From the NCBI RefSeq assembly GCF_003814875.1, contig NZ_RKQF01000001.1, forward strand, positions 8,494,001-8,558,000: a stretch of DNA of 64,000 bases, in the 5' to 3' direction. Below, in pieces: positions 35,618 through 44,533 of the stretch; within the stretch, counting starts at the first letter, position 1; each line of letters starts with the position of its first letter. Position numbers and translations under genes: made by a program. The stretch is from Streptomyces sp. Ag109_O5-1. Its GTDB lineage: Bacteria; Actinomycetota; Actinomycetes; Streptomycetales; Streptomycetaceae. The notes beneath the pieces are model-generated. The model saw nothing but the letters and a program-made list of their open reading frames with translations, was not told the DNA's origin and did not search any database.

Positions 35618-36202
35618 TCACAGGCCGGGGGCGCCCCACACCGGGAACCAGCGGCTGAGGTCCTGCTCGATCCTCAGGTCGTTCGCGAGTGCCGCCTTCA
35701 CCTGCAGCTCCAGTGCGCTGTCCCGCCGCTGCCCCGACCCGGGCAGCGGTGCGAAGGGGTAGAAGGTGCCCCGCTTGTAGAGATAGACGAGCGCGAGCCC
35801 GCGCCCGCGCTCGTCCTCGAACGCGGCCAGGGAGCAGAGCAGCTGCGGGCCGAAGCCGTTGACCTCCATCGAGCTGTTCACCGCGTGCAGGTCGTTGACC
35901 AGCTGCGGAAGCTGGTCGGGGGTGCGCCGGGAGACCAGCCAGGAGTATCCGTACTCGTCCTGGTGCAGCTCCACCGGCGGCCCGCTGCGGTCCGCGTCCG
36001 CGTCCAGGAGCGCCTGGACCTCCCGGTGCGTCTGCTCGAAGGCCGAGCCCTCCACCGTGGCGAAGCACACCGCGCCCCCGCCGGTCGGGGTGAACCCGGC
36101 AGCGGCCTCCAGGGTCAGCGCCGCGGACGGCAGCGCGAACAACTGGTCGAGGTCGGGTGCGACGGGCTTCGTACGGCCGAGCAGGATGTCCAGGAACCCC
36201 AT
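35618..36202 (-). CDS. pspAB: PspA-associated protein PspAB
   Basis: 194 residues from ATG 36202; a GTG at 36208 would overlap the htpX stop as GTGA and is also possible. The start MGFLDILLGRTKPV and FALPSAALTLEAA.GFTPTG are characteristic of PspAB of actinobacterial envelope-stress systems. The protein is soluble. It follows htpX with essentially no gap, so membrane-protein quality control and PspA-type stress function are probably co-expressed. The pspA gene itself is not in this window. Confidence 0.85.
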   Translation of the reverse strand: MGFLDILLGRTKPVAPDLDQLFALPSAALTLEAAAGFTPTGGGAVCFATVEGSAFEQTHREVQALLDADADRSGPPVELHQDEYGYSWLVSRRTPDQLPQLVNDLHAVNSSMEVNGFGPQLLCSLAAFEDERGRGLALVYLYKRGTFYPFAPLPGSGQRRDSALELQVKAALANDLRIEQDLSRWFPVWGAPGL

Positions 36203-36204
36203 GC

Positions 36205-37125
36205 TCACCCGGCCTTCCCGGGCGTCGCCGCCTCGCCCAGCTCCGCCGAGATCCGGCCCAGCTGCTCAAGGCGCTGCTCCAGGGGCGGGTGGGTGGAGAA
36301 GAAGCGCTCCAGGCCGGGCTCCTTGCCGGCCGCCGGGGTGAAGTAGAAGGCGTTGAAGGCCTGGGCGGTGCGCAGGTCCTTGGTGGGGATCCGGGCGATG
36401 TCGCCGGAGACCTTGGTCAGCGCCGACGCCAGCGCGGAAGGCCGGCCGGTCAGCTGGGCAGCCGCCCGGTCGGCGGCCAGCTCCCGGTACCGGCTCAGCG
36501 CCCTGATCAGCAGGAAGCTGATCGCGTACACGGCCGCGGAGACCCCGATGACGGCGGCGAACACGGCGGCCGTGTTCTGGTCCCGCCTGCCTCCGCCGAA
36601 GAGCTGCGAGTAGAAGGCGAACCGCACGATCAGCCCGGCGATCACGCCCAGGAAGGACGCGATCGTGATCACGGCGACGTCCTTGTGGGCCACGTGCGAC
36701 AGCTCGTGCGCGAGCACACCCTCCAGCTCGGCGGGCTCCAGCCGCCGCAGCAGCCCGGTGGTCACACACACCACCGCATGGTCGGGATTCCGCCCGGTCG
36801 CGAACGCGTTCGGCATGTCCATGTCCGACACGGCCACCACCGGCTTCGGCATGTCGGCGATGGCACACAGCCGGTCCACCACCGCATGCAGCTCGGGATA
36901 CTCCTCCCGCTCCACGACCCGCCCGCGCATGGCGAACATCGCTATCCGGTCGGAGAACCAGAACTGCGCCACAAACATCGCGCCGACCAGCACCACGACC
37001 AGCAGCCACGACTTCAGCAGCACGATCAACGCGGCAACGAATCCGACGTACAACAACCCGAGCAGGAACAGCGTGATCGTCATCCGTACGGTCAGCCGTC
37101 GGTCGCTCCGGAAGCGGCTCTGCAT
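36205..37125 (-). CDS. htpX: HtpX-type M48 membrane metalloprotease
   Basis: 306 residues, ATG at 37125. Two N-terminal spans (TITLFLLGLLYVGFVAALIV, LLKSWLLVVVLVGAMFVAQF) precede the zinc motif HELSHV in LEGVLAHELSHVAHKD, with a further pair of spans after it (VITIASFLGVIAGLIV, VFAAVIGVSAAVYAISFLLI) and a later glutamate region RYRELAADRAAAQLTG that supplies the third ligand. It degrades damaged membrane proteins. It is followed directly by pspAB. Confidence 0.93.
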   Translation of the reverse strand: MQSRFRSDRRLTVRMTITLFLLGLLYVGFVAALIVLLKSWLLVVVLVGAMFVAQFWFSDRIAMFAMRGRVVEREEYPELHAVVDRLCAIADMPKPVVAVSDMDMPNAFATGRNPDHAVVCVTTGLLRRLEPAELEGVLAHELSHVAHKDVAVITIASFLGVIAGLIVRFAFYSQLFGGGRRDQNTAAVFAAVIGVSAAVYAISFLLIRALSRYRELAADRAAAQLTGRPSALASALTKVSGDIARIPTKDLRTAQAFNAFYFTPAAGKEPGLERFFSTHPPLEQRLEQLGRISAELGEAATPGKAG

Positions 37126-37279
37126 CTTGCCTCACCCCGCAGTCAGGCACTCGTCCCGCTGTCCAGTGTGCACCTGTGCGGACCCATGAGGAGGTTCCGA
37201 ACGTCCCTAGTGGCGGCAAAAGGTCCCTGTGAGCCCGGGTCCCCCTCTTGTATGCCTGATACGGCGACTTCTGCCCCGC

Positions 37280-37537
37280 CTAGTACGGCGACCGCGTCTG
37301 TATGTACCCCAGCAGCAGGATCACCGCCGCCACGCACCCCAGCACCAGCGCCGTCGACAGCCACGACGACCGCCGTGGCGCCACCGGACCGGGATCCGCC
37401 CGGAACGGCACCGGGTCCGGCGGGTTCTCCTTCCAGCGTGCCGCGAGCATCCGTGCCCGCGCGGACGGCTCCCTGTGCTCGGCCTGGTCGGCCCAGCGCA
37501 GATCGAACTCCCGCTCCTCGTCGTCCTGTTCCGACAT
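37280..37537 (-). CDS. Small tail-anchored membrane protein
   Basis: 85 residues from ATG 37537. A charged cytoplasmic part (SEQDDEEREFDLRWADQAEH and ARMLAARWKENPPDP) ends in one C-terminal membrane span (TALVLGCVAAVILLLGYI) with a short tail. The ribosome site is weak. It lies between htpX and glnA on the same strand. Function unknown. Confidence 0.65.
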   Translation of the reverse strand: MSEQDDEEREFDLRWADQAEHREPSARARMLAARWKENPPDPVPFRADPGPVAPRRSSWLSTALVLGCVAAVILLLGYIQTRSPY

Positions 37538-37580
37538 TCCGTGCCCCCGTTTCGAACGCCAGTACCCAGGCACGATACGA

Positions 37581-37618
37581 CGGCGCCCCCGCCCTGAGAA
37601 ACAGGAACGGGGGCGCCG
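37581..37618 (-). terminator. Terminator of glnA
   Basis: CGGCGCCCCCG pairs with CGGGGGCGCCG (11 bp), and the loop can add CCTG/CAGG pairing; 20 bases past the glnA stop. Confidence 0.88.
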
Positions 37619-37637
37619 GGAGCCGGAGAGGCGTCGA

Positions 37638-39047
37638 TCACACGTCGAAGTACAGCTCGAACTCGTGCGGGTGCGGACGCAGCTGCAGCGGGGCGATCTC
37701 GTTGGTGCGCTTGAAGTCGATCCACGTCTCGATCAGGTCGGGCGTGAAGACGTCACCGGCGAGCAGGAACTCGTGGTCGCGCTCCAGGGAGTCCAGGACG
37801 GCCGGGAGCGAGGTCGGGACCTGGGCGACGTTCGCGTGCTCCTCGGGAGCCAGCTCGTAGAGGTCCTTGTCGATCGGCTCGGCCGGCTCGATCTTGTTCT
37901 TGATGCCGTCCAGGCCCGCGAGCAGCAGGGCCGAGAAGGCCAGGTACGGGTTGCCGGAGGAGTCAGGCGCGCGGAACTCGACACGCTTGGCCTTCGGGTT
38001 CGAACCCGTGATCGGGATACGCATCGCGGCCGAGCGGTTGCGCTGCGAGTACACCAGGTTGATCGGGGCCTCGAAGCCCGGGACCAGACGGTGGTACGAG
38101 TTCACCGTCGGGTTGGTGAAGGCGAGCAGCGACGGGGCGTGCTTGAGGATGCCGCCGATATAGTAGCGGGCGGTGTCCGACAGGCCCGCGTAACCGGCCT
38201 CGTCGTAGAAGAGCGGGGAGCCGCCGGCCCACAGGGACTGGTGGACGTGCATGCCCGAGCCGTTGTCACCGAAGATCGGCTTCGGCATGAAGGTCGCGGT
38301 CTTGCCGTTGCGCCAGGCCACGTTCTTCACGATGTACTTGAAGAGCTGAAGGTCGTCCGCGGCGGCGAGCAGCGTGTTGAACTTGTAGTTGATCTCCGCC
38401 TGGCCGGCGGTGCCCACCTCGTGGTGCTGGCGCTCGACCTGGAGGCCGGACTTGGCCAGCTCCAGGGAGATCTCGGCGCGCAGGTCGGCGAAGTGGTCGA
38501 CCGGCGGGACCGGGAAGTAGCCGCCCTTGTAGCGGACCTTGTAACCACGGTTGTCCTCGAGGGCACCGGTGTTCCAGGCACCCGCCTCGGAGTCGATGTG
38601 GTAGAAGCTCTCGTTCGCCGAGGTGGCGAAACGGACGCTGTCGAAGACGTAGAACTCGGCCTCGGGGCCGAAGTACGCGGTGTCCGCGATACCGGTCGAC
38701 GCGAGGTAGGCCTCGGCCTTCTTCGCCACGTTGCGCGGGTCACGGCTGTACTGCTCGCCGGTGATCGGGTCGTGGATGAAGAAGTTGATGTTGAGCGTCT
38801 TGTCCCGGCGGAACGAGTCCACCCGGGCGGTCGACAGGTCCGCGCGCAGCGCCATGTCGGACTCGTGGATCGCCTGGAAACCACGGATCGACGAACCGTC
38901 GAACGCGAGCTCCTCGTCCGGGTCGAACGCCTCGACGGGCAGCGTGAAGTGCTGCATGACGCCCGGCAGGTCGCAGAAACGGACGTCGATGAACTTGACG
39001 TCCTCGTCCGCGATGAACTTCTTGGCCTCGTCGGCGTTCTGGAACAT
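37638..39047 (-). CDS. glnA: Glutamine synthetase type I
   Basis: 469 residues, ATG at 39047 with AGGAGGAGCTGG directly upstream. It is a full-length GSI: DLPGVMQHFTLPVEAF, FDGSSIRGFQAIHESDM, FGPEAEFYVFD, the NGSGMHVHQSLW ligand region, and VEFRAPDSSGNPYLAFSA. The adenylylation loop is present (PIDKDLYELAPEE, Tyr near 397), so GlnE control is possible. It makes glutamine from glutamate and ammonia. A GlnR box about 100 bases upstream (39147-39184) implies induction under nitrogen limitation, with glnII 6 kb away under a similar box. Confidence 0.98.
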   Translation of the reverse strand: MFQNADEAKKFIADEDVKFIDVRFCDLPGVMQHFTLPVEAFDPDEELAFDGSSIRGFQAIHESDMALRADLSTARVDSFRRDKTLNINFFIHDPITGEQYSRDPRNVAKKAEAYLASTGIADTAYFGPEAEFYVFDSVRFATSANESFYHIDSEAGAWNTGALEDNRGYKVRYKGGYFPVPPVDHFADLRAEISLELAKSGLQVERQHHEVGTAGQAEINYKFNTLLAAADDLQLFKYIVKNVAWRNGKTATFMPKPIFGDNGSGMHVHQSLWAGGSPLFYDEAGYAGLSDTARYYIGGILKHAPSLLAFTNPTVNSYHRLVPGFEAPINLVYSQRNRSAAMRIPITGSNPKAKRVEFRAPDSSGNPYLAFSALLLAGLDGIKNKIEPAEPIDKDLYELAPEEHANVAQVPTSLPAVLDSLERDHEFLLAGDVFTPDLIETWIDFKRTNEIAPLQLRPHPHEFELYFDV

Positions 39048-39146
39048 CCAGCTCCTCCTACTCCCGGCCGTTCCCGTGCCGGGGTGGTAGTTCGTTCGTG
39101 CGGCCAGTGCGGTGGCACACGCTGTCCTCGACCCTAGGGACGGGTG

Positions 39147-39184
39147 ATTTCTCGGGCGTGACCCATTTGTTTCGCCGAAGTTAA
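39147..39184 (-). promoter_or_regulatory. GlnR box upstream of glnA
   Basis: Read towards glnA: TTAAC-n6-GAAAC-n6-GTCAC-n6-GAAAT. All four half-sites and the six-base spacing match the GlnR consensus well, better than the box at glnII. Confidence 0.87.
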
Positions 39185-39259
39185 CCGGGTTCGCTTCCGC
39201 GGTAGCCCCGGGACACCCCGCCGAACCCCGGGTGGATACCGGGGCAGTACCGTTGACGG

Positions 39260-39730
39260 GTGGACAACAGGCAAGCAATCGGATCGTGGCTCTCCGGGCC
39301 CCGCGCGGCCATGGAAGAGGCGGGCGCGGAGTTCGGCTACCGGGGCGAGCAGCTCGGTCTGCCGGAACAGGGACCGGGCTCCATCGCCCGCCCCGGCAGG
39401 CGGCTCGGGGCGCTGGCCGTGGACTGGGCGCTGTGTGAGTTGATCGCATACGGCCTGATCACTCATGGCTACAACCCGGCTTCGACCGGCAACTGGGCCC
39501 TGCTCATCTTCTTCGTCCTGGGCGTCCTCACGGTGGGCACGGTCGGCTTCACGCCGGGCAAGCGGCTGTTCGGGCTGCGGGTGGTCGGCGTCGGGACGGG
39601 GCGGGTGCAGCCGCTGCGCGTGCTGGCCCGCACGGTTCTGTTGTGCCTCGCGATTCCGGCGCTGATCTGGGACCGGGACGGCAGGGGGCTGCACGACCGG
39701 CTGGCGCGGACCGTGGAGGTCCGTATCTGA
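39260..39730 (+). CDS. RDD-family membrane protein
   Basis: 156 residues from GTG 39260. No ribosome site is visible upstream, so the mRNA may be leaderless. An N-terminal soluble part leads to the RDD signature RPGRRLGALAVDWALC (Arg and Asp), then two or three spans (LLIFFVLGVLTVGTVGFTPG, LLCLAIPALIW) and a final D in RGLHDRLARTVEV. The function is unsettled; some RDD proteins transport ions. It is divergent from glnA and shares its promoter region. Confidence 0.85.
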   Translation: MDNRQAIGSWLSGPRAAMEEAGAEFGYRGEQLGLPEQGPGSIARPGRRLGALAVDWALCELIAYGLITHGYNPASTGNWALLIFFVLGVLTVGTVGFTPGKRLFGLRVVGVGTGRVQPLRVLARTVLLCLAIPALIWDRDGRGLHDRLARTVEVRI

Positions 39731-39780
39731 GGCGCGGGGGGTTTGGCCGCCCGGTCGACTGCGGAGTTCCGTTTCGTCGG

Positions 39781-39864
39781 CGGCCGCGGGCCGGTGGGGG
39801 CTGGTCGCGCAGTTCCTCCCCAGCCTTCGGCCGGGGGTACCCCCAGCGCCCCTTACGGGGCGCC
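39781..39864. repeat. Dispersed intergenic repeat, copy B
   Basis: GGTGGGGGCTGGTCGCGCAG, CCCAGCCTTCGGCCGGGGGT, ACCCCCAGCGCCCC-TTAC-GGGGCGC. It is almost identical to copy A (2600-2683) over about 65 bases. It lies between the convergent RDD and hydroxylase genes and probably acts as terminator. Confidence 0.8.
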
Positions 39865-39880
39865 GTAGCCCCACCCTCGC

Positions 39881-41521
39881 TCACCTGGTTCGCAGTACCT
39901 GGCCCAATACCTCCCTCACCTCCGCCTCCGCGTCGCCTTCCGCCGGGCCCTCCGCGCGCCAGGCCACGAATCCGTCCGGACGTACCAGCACCGCGCCGTC
40001 CGCCGTCGTGCCGTGTGCCGTCGCCCAGTCGTCGCCCTCCGTGTCGTACACAAGATCGGCCCCTGACCCGGCCGTGCCGATCCCGTACGCGTCCAGTCGT
40101 ACCCGTTCGGTGTCCGCGATCCGGCGGGCCGCCATGTGCCAGGGCGAACCCGGGGCGCTGAGCAGGACCAGGGCGCGCTCGTACAGGTCGAGCGTGGAGA
40201 CGCGTTCGTCCGCCCGGCGCAGCCACAGGTGCGGCGCCCTGCTGCCCGGCCGGCCCGTCAGGTTCATCCCGTCGGGTACGACCGGCTGGCCGACGTCCGC
40301 GCCCAGTACCGCCCCCCTCGGGTACCGGTAGCCGAGGACGATGTTGAGGATGCCGCCGCGCTTGCCGGCGCCGATGCCGGGGGCCGGGGCGAAGCCGGGG
40401 TGGCTGTGTTCCACCGAGCGGGCGGACGCGCGGGCGCTGGTGGCGAGGGCGACCGGGCGGCGCTCGGCGTCGTAGGACTGCAGCAGCCCCGGCCCGGCCC
40501 AGCCGTCCAGGACCGCCGCCAGCTTCCACGCCAGGTTGTGGGCGTCCTGGATGCCGGTGTTGGAGCCGAACGCGCCGGTCGGGGACATCTCGTGCGCGGA
40601 GTCCCCGGCGAGGAAGACCCGCCGGTCCGAGTACCGCTCGGCGACCCGCTCGGCCGCCCGCCAGGACGCGCGGCCGGTGATCTCGACGTCGAGATCGGGG
40701 ACGCCGACGGCGCGGCGGATGTGCCGGGTGAGCCGCTCCTCGGTGAACTCGTCGAGGGTTTCGCCGCGTTCGGGGTGCCAGGGCGCGTGGAAGACCCAGC
40801 GCTCCTTGTTGTCGACGGGGAGGAGGGCGCCGTCCGCCTCGGGGTCGGTGAGATAGCAGCAGATGAAGCGGCGGTCCCCGACCGTGTTCTGGAGCAGCTT
40901 GGAGCGGAAGGTGATGCTGACGTTGGCGAACAGGTCGCCCGGGCCCGTCTGGCCGATGCCCAGCCGGCCGCGGACCGGGCTGCGCGGGCCGTCGGCGGCG
41001 ACCAGGTAGTCCGCGCGGACGGTGTACATCCGGTCGGAGTCACGGTCGCGGACATACGCCGTCACTCCTTCGGGGTCCTGTTCGAAGGACTCCATCTCAT
41101 GGAAGTAGCGCAGCTCGCCGGTGAGGGATTCGGCCGCCCGGCGGAGTACCGGTTCGAGGTCGTTCTGGCTGCACAGGCACCAGCCCGTCGGGCTGAACCT
41201 CGCGAGTCCGCCGCCCGGGTCGATCTCCTTGAACAGCCATTCGCCGGCGTCGCCGACCAGCGTCGGGGTCTGCAGGATGCCGTGGTTGTCCGCGAGGAGC
41301 GAGGCCGCGGACTTGATGTCGGCCTCGATGCCGGCCTTCCGGAACAGCTCCATCGTGCGCACGTTGTTGCCCCGGCCCCGTGGATGGACCGAGGTCCCGG
41401 AGTGTCTCTCGACGAGCATGTGCCGTACGCCCAGTCGGCCCAGGAAGAGGGACATGGACAGGCCCACGAGGGAGCCGCCCACGACGAGGACGGGGACCTG
41501 GTGATCGGTTTTCCGGTGCAT
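39881..41521 (-). CDS. FAD-dependent polyketide hydroxylase (whiE ORFVIII type)
   Basis: 546 residues, ATG at 41521 with GGAG about seven bases upstream. An N-terminal FAD-binding Rossmann motif (VLVVGGSLVGLSMSLFLG), the ADGPRSPVR (DG) motif and the second FAD motif FLAGDSAHEMSPTGAFG define the aromatic hydroxylase family. A thioredoxin-like C-terminal part ends it. It is divergent from the pigment genes, the same arrangement as the late hydroxylase of the S. coelicolor whiE cluster. It would add oxygen to the polycyclic aromatic pigment precursor with NAD(P)H and O2. Confidence 0.9.
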   Translation of the reverse strand: MHRKTDHQVPVLVVGGSLVGLSMSLFLGRLGVRHMLVERHSGTSVHPRGRGNNVRTMELFRKAGIEADIKSAASLLADNHGILQTPTLVGDAGEWLFKEIDPGGGLARFSPTGWCLCSQNDLEPVLRRAAESLTGELRYFHEMESFEQDPEGVTAYVRDRDSDRMYTVRADYLVAADGPRSPVRGRLGIGQTGPGDLFANVSITFRSKLLQNTVGDRRFICCYLTDPEADGALLPVDNKERWVFHAPWHPERGETLDEFTEERLTRHIRRAVGVPDLDVEITGRASWRAAERVAERYSDRRVFLAGDSAHEMSPTGAFGSNTGIQDAHNLAWKLAAVLDGWAGPGLLQSYDAERRPVALATSARASARSVEHSHPGFAPAPGIGAGKRGGILNIVLGYRYPRGAVLGADVGQPVVPDGMNLTGRPGSRAPHLWLRRADERVSTLDLYERALVLLSAPGSPWHMAARRIADTERVRLDAYGIGTAGSGADLVYDTEGDDWATAHGTTADGAVLVRPDGFVAWRAEGPAEGDAEAEVREVLGQVLRTR

Positions 41522-41734
41522 CGGGCACTCCAGAGGCGGGTGGTGGTCCGTCAGGTGCGTCGCAACTTCCATGCCCCTTCCAGGCCCCTTCGGCAGGGGT
41601 TCCGCGCGCTCAATCACCCACCTGGTTCACGCGAGTCGCGCACTTCGAAGGACCGGCACAGGATCAAAAAGCGCTGACGCCGCGTCATCGGTGAAGGCGC
41701 AGGCCGCTGCCCCCGCGAAGGAGATGTGCGAAGC

Positions 41735-42799
41735 ATGACGACGATCTCGGAAAAGGTTTCCCCGACCCGAACGACCCGCCCGGTGTCCAAGCGGGTCTCG
41801 CAGTCCGTCTTCGACGGCTCCCGGCTCCGGGTCGTCCTGCTGGTGGACGTCTACGACGGCGCACAGCAGCAGTTCCTGGAGGCCTACGAGCAGCTGTGCA
41901 ACCAGGTCGCCCAGGTGCCCGGCCACGTCAGCGACCAGCTCTGCCAGTCGATCGAGAACCCCTCGCAGTGGCTGATCACCAGCGAGTGGGAGAGCGCCCC
42001 GCCGTTCCTCGCCTGGGTGAACAGCGAGGAGCACGTGCAGATGGTGAAGCCGCTGCACAACTGCGTCCGCGACACCCGTTCGCTGCGCTTCCACGTCGTC
42101 CGCGAGACCCGCGGCCCGGCGGCGGACTCCGTGCGCGTCCTGCAGGCCGAGCCTCGGATGGGCGACGGAGTGATCCGGCACGCGCTCACCTTCACCGTCC
42201 GGCCGGGCAGCGAGGCCAAGGTCGCGAAGATCCTCGCGGACTACGCCTCGCCCAAGGCGATCGTCGATGACACCACCCGGCTGATCCGCACCTCCCTTTT
42301 CATGCACGGCAACCGGGTCGTGCGGGCCATTGAGGTACGCGGTGAACTGATGGCCGCCCTGCGCCATGTCGCCCGGCAGCCCGAGGTACGGGCCGTCGAG
42401 GAGGCGATCAACCCCTACCTGGAGCAGGAACGCGACCTCAACGACCAGGAATCCGCGCGGGTGTTCTTCACCCGGGCGGCGCTGCCGGCCGTCCACCACG
42501 TCAGCGTCGACGAGCTCGCCGAGGGCGAGCGCCACGCGCTGTACTACCCGGCCCGCCCCGGCTGCGGGATGCGGCTCGCGGAACTGCTCGCGCAGCACGA
42601 CGAGACCGCCGTCGAGGACCCGGCGAGCCCGGTGCTGCACAGCACGGTCTTCCAGCGTGACGACGTCGTCGTACGACTGGTCGAGCACCGGCCCGGCGAG
42701 GCCGTGGACGTCACCCCGGCTCAAGCCCTGACCGCCCTGCTGGACGGCGACGCGGTGCGGATGCAGCTGATCACCGACCGCCGCTCGCCGGACGCCTGA
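41735..42799 (+). CDS. SchA/CurD-like protein (whiE ORFI type)
   Basis: 354 residues, ATG 41735 with GAAGGAGA nine bases upstream. The N-terminal 100 residues resemble an antibiotic-biosynthesis monooxygenase-like (ferredoxin-fold) domain (VLLVDVYDGAQQQFLEAYEQ, ITSEWESAPPFLAWVNSEEH). The rest contains a second such repeat and a SchA/CurD-type region (ARVFFTRAALPAVHH, LYYPARPGCGMRLAELLAQH). Members are confined to spore-pigment clusters, and their exact step is not established. It is the first gene of the rightward pigment operon. Confidence 0.88.
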   Translation: MTTISEKVSPTRTTRPVSKRVSQSVFDGSRLRVVLLVDVYDGAQQQFLEAYEQLCNQVAQVPGHVSDQLCQSIENPSQWLITSEWESAPPFLAWVNSEEHVQMVKPLHNCVRDTRSLRFHVVRETRGPAADSVRVLQAEPRMGDGVIRHALTFTVRPGSEAKVAKILADYASPKAIVDDTTRLIRTSLFMHGNRVVRAIEVRGELMAALRHVARQPEVRAVEEAINPYLEQERDLNDQESARVFFTRAALPAVHHVSVDELAEGERHALYYPARPGCGMRLAELLAQHDETAVEDPASPVLHSTVFQRDDVVVRLVEHRPGEAVDVTPAQALTALLDGDAVRMQLITDRRSPDA

Positions 42800-42854
42800 C
42801 CCCCTCACCACCGTCGCATCAGACCACGGCATCACATTCACGGAGGAGTACGTG

Positions 42855-43268
42855 ATGAAGCCCATTCCGAAGATCGTGGACCTCAGCGAGGTCGAGCCCA
42901 ACACGCGGCGTGGCGGCGATCTGCGCGCCATGCTCACCCCCGCCACGGTGGGCTCCACCAGCGGTTTCATGGGTGTGGCCATCGTGCAGCCGGGCGACCG
43001 CATCGCCGAGCACTACCACCCGTACTCCGAGGAGTTCGTGTACGTCGTCTGCGGCGACATGGAGGTCGACCTGGACGGCGAGCCGCACCCGCTGCGGCCC
43101 GAGCAGGGCCTGATGATCCCCATGAACATGAAGCACCGCTTCCGCAACGTGGGCAATGTCGAGGCCCGGATCGTCTTCCACCTCGGCCCGCTCGCCCCCC
43201 GCCCGGCCCTGGGCCACGTCGACACGGAAGAGACGGAAGCCGTCGCCGTGGGGCAGGTCCGGTCGTGA
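42855..43268 (+). CDS. Cupin protein (whiE ORFII type)
   Basis: 137 residues, ATG 42855 (GTG 42852 also in frame) with GGAGGAG just upstream. A single cupin fold with metal-binding His/Glu: EHYHPYSEEFVYVVCGDMEV (HxH, E) and a second His in MKHRFRNVG. Cupins in this position are proposed to aid cyclisation or oxidation in spore-pigment biosynthesis. It overlaps the ketosynthase start by four bases (GTGA), so translation is coupled. Confidence 0.9.
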   Translation: MKPIPKIVDLSEVEPNTRRGGDLRAMLTPATVGSTSGFMGVAIVQPGDRIAEHYHPYSEEFVYVVCGDMEVDLDGEPHPLRPEQGLMIPMNMKHRFRNVGNVEARIVFHLGPLAPRPALGHVDTEETEAVAVGQVRS

Positions 43269-44533
43269 CCCGGCGCGTGGCGGTTACGGGCATAGGCATC
43301 GTGGCTCCGGGGGGTGTGGGCGTACCGGCGTTCTGGGATCTGCTCGCCTCGGGCCGGACCGCGACGCGCGGCATCACCTTCTTCGACCCCTCCGGACTCA
43401 GGTCACGGATCGCCGCCGAGTGCGACTTCGACCCGGCGGCGCACGGCCTGGACCCTGAGGAGATCGAACGGGCGGACCGTTACATACAGTTCGCCCTGGT
43501 CGCCGGCGACGAGGCGGTCCGGGACTCCGGTCTCGACCTGGGCCGGGAGGACCCCTGGCGGATCGGGGTCTCCCTGGGTACGGCGGTCGGTGGCACCACC
43601 CGACTGGAGCACGACTACGTCCTGGTGAGCGGCGCGGGTCAGCGCTGGGACGTGGACCACCGGCAGGCGCAGCCCCAGCTGCACCGGGCGTTCTCCCCGA
43701 GCACCCTGGCCTCCGCGGTGGCGGAACGATTCGGCGCCCAGGGTCCGGTGCAGACCGTCTCCACCGGCTGCACCTCGGGCCTGGACGCCGTCGGCTACGC
43801 CTTCCACACCGTCCAGGAGGGCCGCGCCGACATCTGCATCGCCGGTGCCTCGGACTCCCCGATCTCACCGATCACCATGGCCTGCTTCGACGCGATCAAG
43901 GCCACCTCACCGAACAACGACGACCCCGAGCACGCCTCCCGCCCCTTCGACAACCGTCGCGACGGGTTCGTCATGGGCGAGGGCGGCGCGGTGCTCGTCC
44001 TGGAGGAGGAGGAGCACGCCAAGGCCCGCGGCGCGCACATCTACTGCCTCCTCGACGGCTACGCCACCTTCGGCAACGCCTACCACATGACCGGTCTCAC
44101 CAGCGAGGGCCTGGAGATGGCCCGGGCCATCGAGACCGCCCTGAACCACGCCCGCCTCGACCCCACCGCCATCGACTACGTCAACGCGCACGGCTCCGGC
44201 ACCCGGCAGAACGACCGCCACGAGACCGCCGCCGTCAAGAAGGCGCTCGGACAGCACGCGTACCGCACGCCCATGAGCTCCATCAAGTCCATGGTGGGCC
44301 ACTCGCTCGGCGCCATCGGCGCGATCGAGGTCGTGGCCTGTGTGCTCGCCCTGGCCCACCAGGTCGTCCCGCCCACCGCGAACTACGAGACCCCCGACCC
44401 CGAGTGCGACCTCGACTACGTGCCGCGCGTCGCCCGCGAACGGCCCCTGAGCGGTGTCCTGTCCGTGGGCAGCGGGTTCGGGGGCTTCCAGTCCGCGGTG
44501 ATCCTGACCCGGCCGAGAGGAAGGACACGATGA
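43265..44533 (+). CDS. Type II PKS ketosynthase alpha (whiE ORFIII type)
   Basis: 422 residues from GTG 43265. Decarboxylative condensing enzyme of an aromatic polyketide synthase. Active-site Cys169 lies in VSTGCTSGLDAVG; the catalytic His residues are in NAHGSGTRQND and SMVGHSLGAIGA. The sequence style (TRRVAVTGIGIVAPGGVGVP) is of the spore-pigment clade as judged from context. It forms a heterodimer with the next gene product and extends an ACP-bound chain with malonyl units. It overlaps its partner by ATGA. Confidence 0.96.
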   Translation: MTRRVAVTGIGIVAPGGVGVPAFWDLLASGRTATRGITFFDPSGLRSRIAAECDFDPAAHGLDPEEIERADRYIQFALVAGDEAVRDSGLDLGREDPWRIGVSLGTAVGGTTRLEHDYVLVSGAGQRWDVDHRQAQPQLHRAFSPSTLASAVAERFGAQGPVQTVSTGCTSGLDAVGYAFHTVQEGRADICIAGASDSPISPITMACFDAIKATSPNNDDPEHASRPFDNRRDGFVMGEGGAVLVLEEEEHAKARGAHIYCLLDGYATFGNAYHMTGLTSEGLEMARAIETALNHARLDPTAIDYVNAHGSGTRQNDRHETAAVKKALGQHAYRTPMSSIKSMVGHSLGAIGAIEVVACVLALAHQVVPPTANYETPDPECDLDYVPRVARERPLSGVLSVGSGFGGFQSAVILTRPRGRTR

